A DNA stretch of 6,092 bases from the NCBI GenBank assembly GCA_017614095.1, contig JAGACN010000201.1, positions 1 through 6,092 on the forward strand, in the 5' to 3' direction. The notes beneath the pieces are model-generated. The model saw nothing but the letters and a program-made list of their open reading frames with translations, had not been told where the DNA came from and ran no database searches. This DNA comes from Clostridia bacterium. GTDB taxonomy: Bacteria; Bacillota_A; Clostridia; Oscillospirales; CAG-382. The translations under genes were made by a program, and so were the position numbers. Positions within the stretch are counted from its first letter, which is position 1; each line of letters begins with the position of its first letter. Positions 1 to 5,669 of this stretch are shown here, in pieces.

Positions 1-155
1 CGGAAACGGACGACGTGCTCTGGTTCCGTCTGACGCGGGAATCCGACGGTGAACCGCTCGCTTCCTATATGGAGGAGGGCGTCAAAGTCAACGACGCCGA
101 ATTCCGCATCTTCGACGATACGATCGTCTGCCAGAAGACCGAATACGATCCCTGA
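1..155 (+). CDS. C-terminal fragment of an unrecognised protein
   Basis: An open frame enters from the left edge (first full codon at base 3) and ends at TGA 153-155, giving 50 residues. It starts ETDDVLWFRL and ends QKTEYDP, is acidic and soluble-looking, and has no membrane segment. Codon use is rich in C/G at third positions, as in the next genes, which supports real coding. Only 47 bp separate it from the next gene on the same strand and I see no terminator between them, so it is probably the preceding member of the same operon. I do not recognise the family. Its start and most of its length lie outside the window. Confidence 0.6.
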   Translation, partial: ETDDVLWFRLTRESDGEPLASYMEEGVKVNDAEFRIFDDTIVCQKTEYDP

Positions 156-184
156 GCAGTCCAGCTAATCCCGATTCAACAAAG

Positions 185-190
185 AAAGGA
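185..190 (+). promoter_or_regulatory. Ribosome binding site with long spacing
   Basis: AAAGGA lies 12 nt before the ATG at 203, longer than the usual 5-9 nt. An in-frame TGA at 191-193 excludes any earlier start, and the next in-frame Met is about residue 118, so 203 remains the only sensible start. Confidence 0.55.
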
Positions 191-202
191 TGACGTCAAC
201 TC

Positions 203-1294
203 ATGCGAAACGACAACATCACCATTCAGAAACGCAACTCGTCTTTCCTGAAATTCGGACTCATTTTCCTCTGCCTGCTGGTGGCGGGACTCTTCCTCAT
301 CGCTCTGCGCTTTCTATCCTTCGGACCGAAGGAGGATCCGCTCCGTCTGATCCTTACGATCGCCGGAGGCGTGCTCGCCGGAGCCGGACTGATCGGATAC
401 GTTCTGTTCCTGATCCGCGGCGTGAGCAAGAAGGACGCGCTGATCATCACGAACAAAGGATTTACGAACCTGCTGGTCGGCGGCAAGGAGGGCGTTTACC
501 TCGAATGGATCTCCGTCAAGTCTCTCAAGGTGTTCGGGCTTCGCAAAGCTCCCATGCTGGGCATTTCTTTGACCGACGAGGACGCGTATATGCAGTGTCT
601 TTCAGGACGCGACCTGCGCGAAACGCAGTACAACCGGTCCATCGGCCTGCCGATCATCACCATCTCGCAGAAAGACGTCCGGACGGATATCGAGGAACTG
701 AAGAATCTCTTCTCCCGCATGATCAAGGGCGCCATCTCCTGGGAAAACTACTCCAGACAGGAACAGCGCAAAGAACAGCCCCGTCCGACCGAATACAAAA
801 CGTTCGCGGAACGCCGTCAGGAAGCAGAGGCCCGCGCCGCCGCTGCCGCACGTCGGAAAGCGCCGGACGAGAACCAGATCTCGCTCTTCCCGACAAGCGA
901 GCTGAACCCGGACAAGGCGGAACCCGTTCAAGAGACTGAACTGCCGGCCGGCGAGCAGACGCCCGCCTATGAAGACACTCCGGAAGTACGGGAAGACGGA
1001 CCCGTCGTTCTGCCGGGCAGCGAGCAGCCATACGGCGAACCGGTCTGCGAAGACGATCCCATCGACGAAGATGAACCGGACGCCGCGTTCGACGGGTACA
1101 GACCCTGCGAACCGGACGCCCCTGCCGGACGATCCGCGATGCCGGATCCCGATTCCGACGACGATCCGATCGAACTGGAAGACGACGAAGATCCTGTTCC
1201 GGTCGAAGACGTCCCCGCTGCCAGCCCCTTCGCCTCTTTTGACAAAACCGCTACCAGAGACGCCGTCACCATTCTTGACATCGACGACGAGTAA
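203..1294 (+). CDS. Two-helix membrane protein, STM3941-like PH-type domain, acidic tail
   Basis: 363 residues. After a short basic N-terminus there are two hydrophobic helices (about 16-38 and 46-71). Residues 76-172 form a compact domain with the pattern 'ALIITNKGFTNL ... G-x-Y-x-E-W-I-x-V', resembling the PH-like domain of the STM3941 family of uncharacterised two-helix proteins. A charged stretch (183-222, with an Arg/Glu/Ala-rich part that may be helical) leads into a long, low-complexity tail (about 230-345) packed with Asp, Glu and Pro. It contains near-repeats of a DDPI motif at about 284-287 and 320-323. The protein ends in a less biased stretch, TRDAVTILDIDDE. By the positive-inside rule the PH-like domain and tail are probably cytoplasmic. 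It sits 32 bp before the pyridoxamine kinase, likely in one operon. The function is unknown, the family assignment comes from pattern recognition only, and the acidic tail is not a standard part of that family as I know it. Confidence 0.8.
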   Translation: MRNDNITIQKRNSSFLKFGLIFLCLLVAGLFLIALRFLSFGPKEDPLRLILTIAGGVLAGAGLIGYVLFLIRGVSKKDALIITNKGFTNLLVGGKEGVYLEWISVKSLKVFGLRKAPMLGISLTDEDAYMQCLSGRDLRETQYNRSIGLPIITISQKDVRTDIEELKNLFSRMIKGAISWENYSRQEQRKEQPRPTEYKTFAERRQEAEARAAAAARRKAPDENQISLFPTSELNPDKAEPVQETELPAGEQTPAYEDTPEVREDGPVVLPGSEQPYGEPVCEDDPIDEDEPDAAFDGYRPCEPDAPAGRSAMPDPDSDDDPIELEDDEDPVPVEDVPAASPFASFDKTATRDAVTILDIDDE

Positions 1295-1326
1295 TCCTAT
1301 TCCCTCTTTTATGAAAGGCTTTCCCG

Positions 1327-2175
1327 ATGAAACGCATTCTCACCGTGCAGGACATTTCCTGCGTAGGCAAATGCTCCGGCACCGTTGCCGTGCCGGTGCT
1401 CTCCGCGATGGGCATCGAAGCCGCGCTTCTGCCCACCGCCGTTCTTTCCACCCATACCGGATTCAAGGGATTCACCTTCCGGGACCTGACCGACGACATC
1501 CCATCCATCGAACAGCACTGGGCCGATCTCGGCCTGACCTTCGAGGCCTTCTATTCCGGATACCTCGGATCCATGCGCCAGGTACAGATGATCCGCGACC
1601 TGTTCTGCCATCTGAAGCGCGACGGCGACCTGGTCCTCGTCGATCCGGTCATGGCCGACTACGGCAAGTTCTATACCGGGTTCGGACCGGAATTCGCGTC
1701 TCAGATGTGCGTACTCTGTTCGGAAGCGGACATCGTCGTCCCCAATCTGACCGAAGCCTGCTTCTTAGACGAAACGCCCTACCGCGAGGATATGCCCCTG
1801 GATGAGCAGAAAGCCCTCTGCAGGCGTCTTGCCGCCCGGGGTATGAAACAGATCGTCCTGACCGGCGTACAGCTGTCCGGGGACACGATCGGAGCCATGC
1901 ATTACGATGCGGCTTCGGACATCTTCTCGGTTTCGCAGACGGCGCGCATCCCCGCCCAGTTCCACGGGACGGGCGACCTGTTCGCGAGCGCGCTGCTGGG
2001 CGGCATCCTGATCGGCAAATCCGTTCCGGACGCGATGGAACTGGCCGTCGGATACATCGCCGAATGCATGCGCATCACCCTGGAGGACGAAGACCACGTC
2101 TTCTACGGGGTCGAATTCGAAAAGGCCACTCCGTGGCTGCTGGAACACGCCGGGCTGTTCGCCCGTTCGAGGTGA
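1327..2175 (+). CDS. pdxY: Pyridoxamine/pyridoxal kinase (B6 salvage)
   Basis: 282 residues, the usual length for this ribokinase-fold family. It uses ATP to phosphorylate pyridoxamine, pyridoxal or pyridoxine at the 5' hydroxyl in the cytoplasm, feeding the PLP pool. Visible landmarks are the N-terminal strand and substrate loop TVQDISCVGKCSGTVAVPVL (6-25), STHTGFKGFTF (41-51), YSGYLGS (76-82), DPVMADYGKFY (106-116), the ATP/Mg motif NLTE (140-143), VLTGV (177-181), and the GTGD anion-hole signature (214-217) with D217 as predicted catalytic base. The VQDISCVGKCS start is the form typical of Firmicutes pyridoxamine kinases. AAAGG at 1314-1318 lies 8 nt before ATG. The gene is intact. The symbol pdxY versus pdxK cannot be separated by sequence reading alone. 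ThiD-type HMP kinases are a related alternative, but the opening motif and overall pattern argue against them. Confidence 0.93.
   Translation: MKRILTVQDISCVGKCSGTVAVPVLSAMGIEAALLPTAVLSTHTGFKGFTFRDLTDDIPSIEQHWADLGLTFEAFYSGYLGSMRQVQMIRDLFCHLKRDGDLVLVDPVMADYGKFYTGFGPEFASQMCVLCSEADIVVPNLTEACFLDETPYREDMPLDEQKALCRRLAARGMKQIVLTGVQLSGDTIGAMHYDAASDIFSVSQTARIPAQFHGTGDLFASALLGGILIGKSVPDAMELAVGYIAECMRITLEDEDHVFYGVEFEKATPWLLEHAGLFARSR
2169..2175 (+). promoter_or_regulatory. Strong RBS overlapping the pyridoxamine kinase stop codon
   Basis: GAGGTGA ends in the TGA stop of the kinase and lies 6 nt before ATG 2182. Ribosomes terminating on the kinase would stand on this site, so translation of the next gene is probably coupled to it. 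Confidence 0.7.
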
Positions 2176-2181
2176 CCGATC

Positions 2182-2841
2182 ATGGCCCAAGAGAACATAA
2201 GCAAAAAGAAAAACATCGAACGGTATTTCGGGAACAACCTCGCGACCGTCTTCTACCTGATCAGCGGCTTCCTGATCGCGGGCGGCCTGGTCGGCATCTT
2301 CTTCCGGTTCTACATCGTTCCCTGCGCGGCCGTCACGATCGTCGGCATCGTCCTGTTCTTCATCACCTTCCGCATGAAGATCACGGACAGCGACTACGAC
2401 GAATCGCTGAACAAGTCCATCGCGACGTACAAGACCGATCACGTGGCCAACCAGGTCATCAACCGGAAGCACGTGGATCCAGAGCCCTACGACCTCTTCT
2501 ACGGCTACCTGTTCGACCAGCCCGGCCTGAAGCGCAAGGTCGGCAAGGACGGCAAGCCGCGCTCCACCCGCTACTATATTGCGGCGCTCTATGCGGACCG
2601 CGTCTCCTTCGGGATCAGCTACTCCGAATACGACGTCCTGACCGACGACGAAAAGCACGTTTTCATCCACGGTGAGCAGGGCGACGCTGTCAAGCTGGAA
2701 AAGCCTGCCGAAAAACCGGCGATCGGCGATTACCGTTACGTCCTGCAGCTGACCAAAGGAACGGACGAACAGACACTGGTCTTCCATCTCCCGGACGACG
2801 CCCTCGTGGACGAGAAAATGAAGCTGATCGGTTCCCTCTGA
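2182..2841 (+). CDS. Two-helix membrane protein of unknown function
   Basis: 219 residues. A lysine-rich N-terminus (KKKN) precedes two hydrophobic helices at about 20-41 and 44-63, joined by a very short turn, so both ends should face the cytoplasm. The rest is soluble: a charged, probably helical part (66-97), a segment EPYDLFYGYLFDQPGLKRKV (101-120), and a beta-rich part (about 130-205) with YYIAALYADRVSFGISYSEYD and a final VFHLPDD. I do not recognise a catalytic motif or a named family. The gene starts 6 nt after the kinase stop with a strong overlapping RBS and is the last gene of the operon before a terminator. Its layout (short tail, two helices, soluble beta-rich domain) resembles the membrane protein on the other side of the kinase, but I cannot show sequence homology by eye. 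Intact. Confidence 0.8.
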   Translation: MAQENISKKKNIERYFGNNLATVFYLISGFLIAGGLVGIFFRFYIVPCAAVTIVGIVLFFITFRMKITDSDYDESLNKSIATYKTDHVANQVINRKHVDPEPYDLFYGYLFDQPGLKRKVGKDGKPRSTRYYIAALYADRVSFGISYSEYDVLTDDEKHVFIHGEQGDAVKLEKPAEKPAIGDYRYVLQLTKGTDEQTLVFHLPDDALVDEKMKLIGSL

Positions 2842-2854
2842 TCGTTCGGACAGC

Positions 2855-2903
2855 AAAAAACTCTGCATTGCCTGATCATCACAGACAGTGCAGAGTTCTT
2901 TTT
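2855..2903. terminator. Bidirectional intrinsic terminator between convergent genes
   Basis: The arms 2859-2874 and 2882-2897 form a 16-position stem around a 7-nt loop, with nine uninterrupted pairs at the base (AACTCTGCA/TGCAGAGTT), then one wobble and one mismatch. Six A's (2855-2860) overlap the left arm base and five T's (2899-2903) follow the right arm, so each strand reads a hairpin followed by a U tract. It lies between the plus-strand operon end (2841) and the minus-strand kinase end (2912). Confidence 0.88.
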
Positions 2904-2911
2904 AGTTCGAT

Positions 2912-3337
2912 TCAGATGATCTTCCGGATGGTCAGGACGTTCATTCCGTCCTTCCGCTCGTAGGACATTCCGTCCATCGTCTTCCGGACCAGGAAAATGC
3001 CCAGCCCGCCGATGGGACGGTCGTCCGCGGAAAGCGTGGTGTCCGGTTCTTTTGCGGTCAGCGGATCGTACGGGACACCGGCATCCGTAAACCGGAGAAC
3101 GACGGTGCGAGAGGTTTCATCATACTCATAAGCAACGGTCATATTCCCGCTTTCGGAACCGTATGCGTAATTCGCGATATTCGCAAGGATCTCGTCCAGA
3201 GCGACGTCGATCTGCATCTGAGCCTTCATCGGGCAGTCCGCCTGCTCCAGAAGCCCGTTGATGCTGTCTACCAGGACCGGAATATTGCTCACGGTCGCCG
3301 GCATTGTGGTTTCCCACCTGTTTCCGTTCGAGCTCAT
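2912..3337 (-). CDS. RsbW/SpoIIAB-like anti-sigma serine kinase (GHKL ATPase)
   Basis: 141 residues from the ATG at 3335-3337, a usual length for small HATPase_c_2 anti-sigma factors. Such proteins bind a sigma factor or phosphorylate an STAS-type antagonist on serine. From this start: the family segment CPMKAQMQIDVALDE (35-49), the N box with E49 and N53 (DEILANIANYAYG), the D/G1 box D85-x-G87 (FTDAGVPYDP), and the glycine-rich lid GGLGIFLVRK (110-119), so the ATP site looks complete. GAAAGGA (3349-3355) lies 11 nt before this ATG. A longer frame reaches a GTG at 3430, but that lies 1-3 nt from the predicted transcript start and has no RBS. An inner ATG (3302-3304) has an AGGTGG site but would remove the first beta strand. 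No antagonist (RsbV-type) or sigma gene is next to it, so its partner is unknown. The close match to RsbW-type proteins makes the family call firm, the target not. Confidence 0.88.
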   Translation of the reverse strand: MSSNGNRWETTMPATVSNIPVLVDSINGLLEQADCPMKAQMQIDVALDEILANIANYAYGSESGNMTVAYEYDETSRTVVLRFTDAGVPYDPLTAKEPDTTLSADDRPIGGLGIFLVRKTMDGMSYERKDGMNVLTIRKII

Positions 3338-3348
3338 ATGGTCAGGCA

Positions 3349-3355
3349 TCCTTTC
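3349..3355 (-). promoter_or_regulatory. RBS that decides the anti-sigma kinase start
   Basis: On the minus strand GAAAGGA precedes ATG 3335-3337 by 11 nt. It is too close to the in-frame ATG at 3347-3349 (it overlaps it), so it selects the 141-residue product. Confidence 0.55.
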
Positions 3356-3429
3356 ATGAAATACAGGGATCACTTCTTTGGTAAGACAATCCGTCTTTCC
3401 GGAAATAAATGGTGAACGGTTTGCTTTCA

Positions 3430-3449
3430 CCGCATCCCATTATATGCGG
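3430..3449. promoter_or_regulatory. Possible operator dyad over the -10 box
   Basis: A 6-bp inverted repeat, CCGCAT at 3430-3435 and ATGCGG at 3444-3449 with an 8-bp gap, is centred on the -10 element of the kinase promoter. A repressor bound here would block polymerase. The role is inferred from position only; I know of no named regulator for this motif. Confidence 0.35.
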
Positions 3450-3467
3450 CAGGAACGATTTTGTCAA
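3439..3467 (-). promoter_or_regulatory. Perfect consensus sigma-A promoter for the anti-sigma kinase gene
   Basis: On the minus strand TTGACA (3462-3467) and TATAAT (3439-3444) are separated by exactly 17 bp (3445-3461). Transcription should start near 3431-3433, giving a 5' leader of about 95 nt before the chosen ATG at 3337. A dyad CCGCAT/ATGCGG (3430-3435 and 3444-3449) straddles the -10 box and start point and may be an operator. Confidence 0.85.
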
Positions 3468-3494
3468 GAGACAAGGCCGGCAAAACACCTTCAT

Positions 3495-3513
3495 TCCCGG
3501 TCAATCCCGGTCA
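3495..3513. repeat. Tandem 9-bp direct repeat upstream of the kinase promoter
   Basis: TCCCGGTCA occurs at 3495-3503 and again at 3505-3513, a spacing of 10 bp or about one helical turn. The second copy runs into a CCGGT-C-ACCGG dyad (3507-3517). It lies about 28 bp upstream of the -35 box. It might be an activator site or simply chance in a GC-rich gap. Confidence 0.45.
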
Positions 3514-3530
3514 CCGGACCTGTTCATTGC

Positions 3531-3556
3531 AAAAAAGACCGGATCATTAGCGGGTC
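3531..3556 (-). terminator. Weak candidate terminator after the serpin gene
   Basis: Read on the minus strand, four bases beyond the serpin TAG (3561-3563), GACC (3553-3556) pairs with GGTC (3537-3540), with one extra pair (3551/3542) past a mismatch. Six T's follow (3531-3536). The T run is good but the stem is short, so termination may be partial and some reading through into the kinase gene is possible. Confidence 0.4.
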
Positions 3557-3560
3557 CGTC

Positions 3561-5453
3561 CTATTTACCGATGTCCGCCATACTGCCGATAAACACCGGC
3601 ATCCCGACGGACGTGTCCACGATCGCGTAGACGAACGGGCGGTCCAGCACTACTTCCGGGGCCGCTTCCGGCTGGAAAGAGGCTGATTTTGGAAGAATGA
3701 CCGCAGTCACGGCAGCCGCTTTGGTTCCGGATTCTTCCACTTCAATGTGCGTCTTGTGAATGACGTCACTGACCGCAAGCGACGATCCGTCGTCGAACGA
3801 ACCGATGCCGGACAGATCCGATCCAGACGTGAATACGGTCCGCATGCCCATCTCTTTCAGCAGATCGACGAGCGAGCCGGACCAGTCGAAACTGAATTTC
3901 GGCAGCCCCGCATCCACAGACCCGCCGCGGCTGTCCCACAGCGACAGGAACCGTTCGCCGGTCAGCTTTTCCAGATAGTCCGCTAAGGTCATTCCTTCAT
4001 TCGGAAGGAGCCCGACAAACGCGTATTCTGCTCCCTTATATGTTTTAACGAAGCCCGTCTCGTATGCTCCGGAGATATATCCGCTCTCGCCGGAATACAT
4101 CATCTGAACCGGACGGTCTCCTCTGGATCCGTGGAAAACCGATTCTCTCACCTGATAATCCTGATACTGCTCCGCCCAGAGCGCTTCGAAGCACAGTGCG
4201 TTCAGCAGGACCATCGTCGTGCCTTCATCCACATCGTCGTATTCCAGAACTTTGTCGATCATGTCGTCCGTATGCGTTTTGCACCAGGCGTTGATCGCGT
4301 CGACCGTCTCCCGGTCCGGAAAGGGCGCCGTCACGAGCTGGGCGTCGAAGGTGTTCTCAATCTGATGCACGTAATCGGCGCTCACGTGGAAATTCGTCCT
4401 GCTGGATATCCAGACGGCGTTCGCGTCATTCAGATAAGCGTCTTCCGTATTGATGAGTTTGCGGTAATAGCTGAACAGCTGATCATTCAGAGATTCCGTT
4501 TCCATGCCGCAGAGGACGGACTGCATTTCCTCAAGCGTTTTTCCTTTCGCTCCGTTCGCCGTCATCTGCAATGCTGTAAGGACCGACAGCGGCGAAACCA
4601 GAGCACTGCCGCCTCCGGCTGTTCTTTTCAGGAGTTCTGTCGCCAGACGTGCATAACCGGAACGGAATTCCTGTCCGATCTCCGAAACCGTTCGGTTCGG
4701 AGAAAAGACCTCGTTCGTCAGATAGCGGATCTCTTTTTCGGAAACGACCGGACCGTAAACGGTTTCGGCCGGTTCGGATGTCTCTTCGGTTGCGGAAGAC
4801 TGATCGGTTGAAGAAGACTGTTCGTCTCCGGATCCCTCTCTTTCACCGGAATCGTCTGGATTGCTTGTTTCTTTTTCGCCCGCACTTTCATCTTCGGAAT
4901 TGGGAGCCGTTCGTTCCTTGCAGTCAGCAAGCTGTTCGAGCGGCAGATAGACTTCCCCTTCACATTGGACCTGAACATGAAAAAAGAAGAGTTTGGCCGT
5001 TTCCGGGTCGTCGGTCTTCACGGTAAGGCAGCTAACGTCCGTCAGTTTCATGCAGATCTCCGTTTCGCCTTCCCGGTAAACGACGATCACCGACTGCGTT
5101 TCCTCCCCGACGAGCAGCTGCATCGGTTTTTGACTTTGGAAAAAGCCGACCAGTTGATCGAACGACTGTGCGTAATCCATCGACTGTACCTGGAGATCGA
5201 CCGTGCGATCTCCGGAGAAGCGCACAGTGATCCGGTCGGGATCCGTGAACTCCGCTTCGCAGTCGAAGCTCTGCGGGGCTCTCAGTTCCACGGACGGTAT
5301 CGTGCGGGTTTTCCCCAGGACCCGGTAGCTTTCCTCCGGCACAGATTCCGAACTTTCGGTTTGTTCGCTGACGGAAAGGTCTCCCCCGTTCCGGCAGGCG
5401 CACATACAGATGCACAGGATTGCGGTCAGTATAAGAAATCCTTTTTTGATCAT
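3561..5453 (-). CDS. Secreted lipoprotein with C-terminal serpin (protease inhibitor) domain
   Basis: 630 residues from ATG 5451-5453. The N-terminus MIKKGFLILTAILCICMCAC is a lipoprotein signal, probably cleaved before C20, so the protein should sit on the outer face of the membrane. Residues about 45-175 form an unrecognised beta-rich domain. About 178-238 is an acidic Ser/Glu/Asp/Gly linker. About 258-630 is a full-length serpin: shutter SPLSVLTALQMTANGAKGKT (287-306, with Ser 287 and 290), NALCFEALW with breach-type Trp426, IHKTHIEVEESG with the shutter-type His566, and the signature VVLDRPFVYAI (601-611). The hinge E-S-G-T-K-A-A-A-V-T (574-583) has the Gly, Thr and Ala run of inhibitory serpins, so it probably traps serine or cysteine proteases covalently. 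Counting from the hinge, P1 would be near S590 (K589 if the loop is one shorter), but the loop is about five residues longer than in alpha-1-antitrypsin. An upstream ATG at 5525 is in frame but would bury the signal peptide. The target protease is unknown. Confidence 0.92.
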   Translation of the reverse strand: MIKKGFLILTAILCICMCACRNGGDLSVSEQTESSESVPEESYRVLGKTRTIPSVELRAPQSFDCEAEFTDPDRITVRFSGDRTVDLQVQSMDYAQSFDQLVGFFQSQKPMQLLVGEETQSVIVVYREGETEICMKLTDVSCLTVKTDDPETAKLFFFHVQVQCEGEVYLPLEQLADCKERTAPNSEDESAGEKETSNPDDSGEREGSGDEQSSSTDQSSATEETSEPAETVYGPVVSEKEIRYLTNEVFSPNRTVSEIGQEFRSGYARLATELLKRTAGGGSALVSPLSVLTALQMTANGAKGKTLEEMQSVLCGMETESLNDQLFSYYRKLINTEDAYLNDANAVWISSRTNFHVSADYVHQIENTFDAQLVTAPFPDRETVDAINAWCKTHTDDMIDKVLEYDDVDEGTTMVLLNALCFEALWAEQYQDYQVRESVFHGSRGDRPVQMMYSGESGYISGAYETGFVKTYKGAEYAFVGLLPNEGMTLADYLEKLTGERFLSLWDSRGGSVDAGLPKFSFDWSGSLVDLLKEMGMRTVFTSGSDLSGIGSFDDGSSLAVSDVIHKTHIEVEESGTKAAAVTAVILPKSASFQPEAAPEVVLDRPFVYAIVDTSVGMPVFIGSMADIGK

Positions 5454-5458
5454 TTTTG

Positions 5459-5462
5459 CTCC
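5459..5462 (-). promoter_or_regulatory. RBS that sets the serpin start
   Basis: GGAG on the minus strand lies 5 nt before ATG 5451-5453, directly in front of the lipoprotein signal peptide. The upstream in-frame ATG (5523-5525) would put 24 extra residues, polar and rich in Lys and Cys, before the signal. Confidence 0.6.
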
Positions 5463-5614
5463 ATTCTGCGCATGAAGCGCCAAGCACACAGCTTTGCAGC
5501 GTGAACCTTTTTCGGGCTTCGGCACCGTCTTTGATCCTGCGATGAACGACTGTCGAATCTGTTCGATCCGACGTTGCTTACAATTCCATTTTGATATCTA
5601 GGCCTTTGGAAGAA

Positions 5615-5626
5615 GAACTGATGTTC
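5615..5626. promoter_or_regulatory. LexA-box-like dyad GAAC-N4-GTTC
   Basis: GAACTGATGTTC has the two perfect half-sites of the Gram-positive LexA (SOS) box, GAAC-N4-GTTC, but the central four bases do not fit the usual purine/pyrimidine pattern. It lies about 160 bp upstream of the serpin ATG, just past the tRNA terminator. No convincing -35/-10 pair could be found in 5454-5634 on the minus strand, so a link to a promoter is not shown. Confidence 0.25.
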
Positions 5627-5634
5627 TATGGAAA

Positions 5635-5665
5635 GAAGCCCCTTTTGTCAGACAAAAGAGGCTTC
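5635..5665 (-). terminator. Hairpin terminator after tRNA-Arg
   Basis: The arms 5652-5665 and 5635-5648 form a 14-bp stem with a single wobble and a 3-nt loop. On the minus strand it follows the tRNA CCA end by 4 nt, and a broken T-rich run (TTC then TTTCC) follows the stem. It probably ends the isomerase-tRNA transcript. Confidence 0.7.
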
Positions 5666-5669
5666 CTCG

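Noticed and set aside
191..198. TGACGTCA palindrome before the first membrane protein gene
   Set aside because: An 8-bp perfect palindrome between RBS and ATG with no promoter nearby; most simply coincidence.
1275..1303. TTGACA-17-TATTCC as a promoter for the pyridoxamine kinase
   Set aside because: The -35 is perfect but the -10 has only three matching bases, and the -35 lies inside coding sequence for the conserved-looking C-terminus ILDIDDE.
1765..2868. A 367-codon open frame on the minus strand
   Set aside because: It runs antisense through the pyridoxamine kinase and its downstream gene, starts inside the terminator hairpin, and its translation is a low-complexity Asp/Val/Glu/Arg mix with no family pattern. 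It is a by-product of GC-rich third positions.
3396..3405. TTTCCGGAAA palindrome in the kinase leader
   Set aside because: A perfect 10-bp palindrome, but it has no loop to form a useful RNA hairpin and no known regulator match, so I do not call it a site.
3338..3430. Longer version of the anti-sigma kinase starting at GTG 3428-3430
   Set aside because: It would begin 1-3 nt from the predicted transcript start with no RBS, and the added residues are outside the family domain.
4131..4811. A 226-codon open frame on the plus strand
   Set aside because: It lies wholly antisense to the serpin gene, which has strong family motifs, and shows no RBS or recognisable domain.
5454..5525. Upstream in-frame start for the serpin (654 residues)
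   Set aside because: The extra 24 residues would place a polar, Lys- and Cys-containing stretch before the lipoprotein signal, while the inner ATG has a GGAG site at 5 nt.
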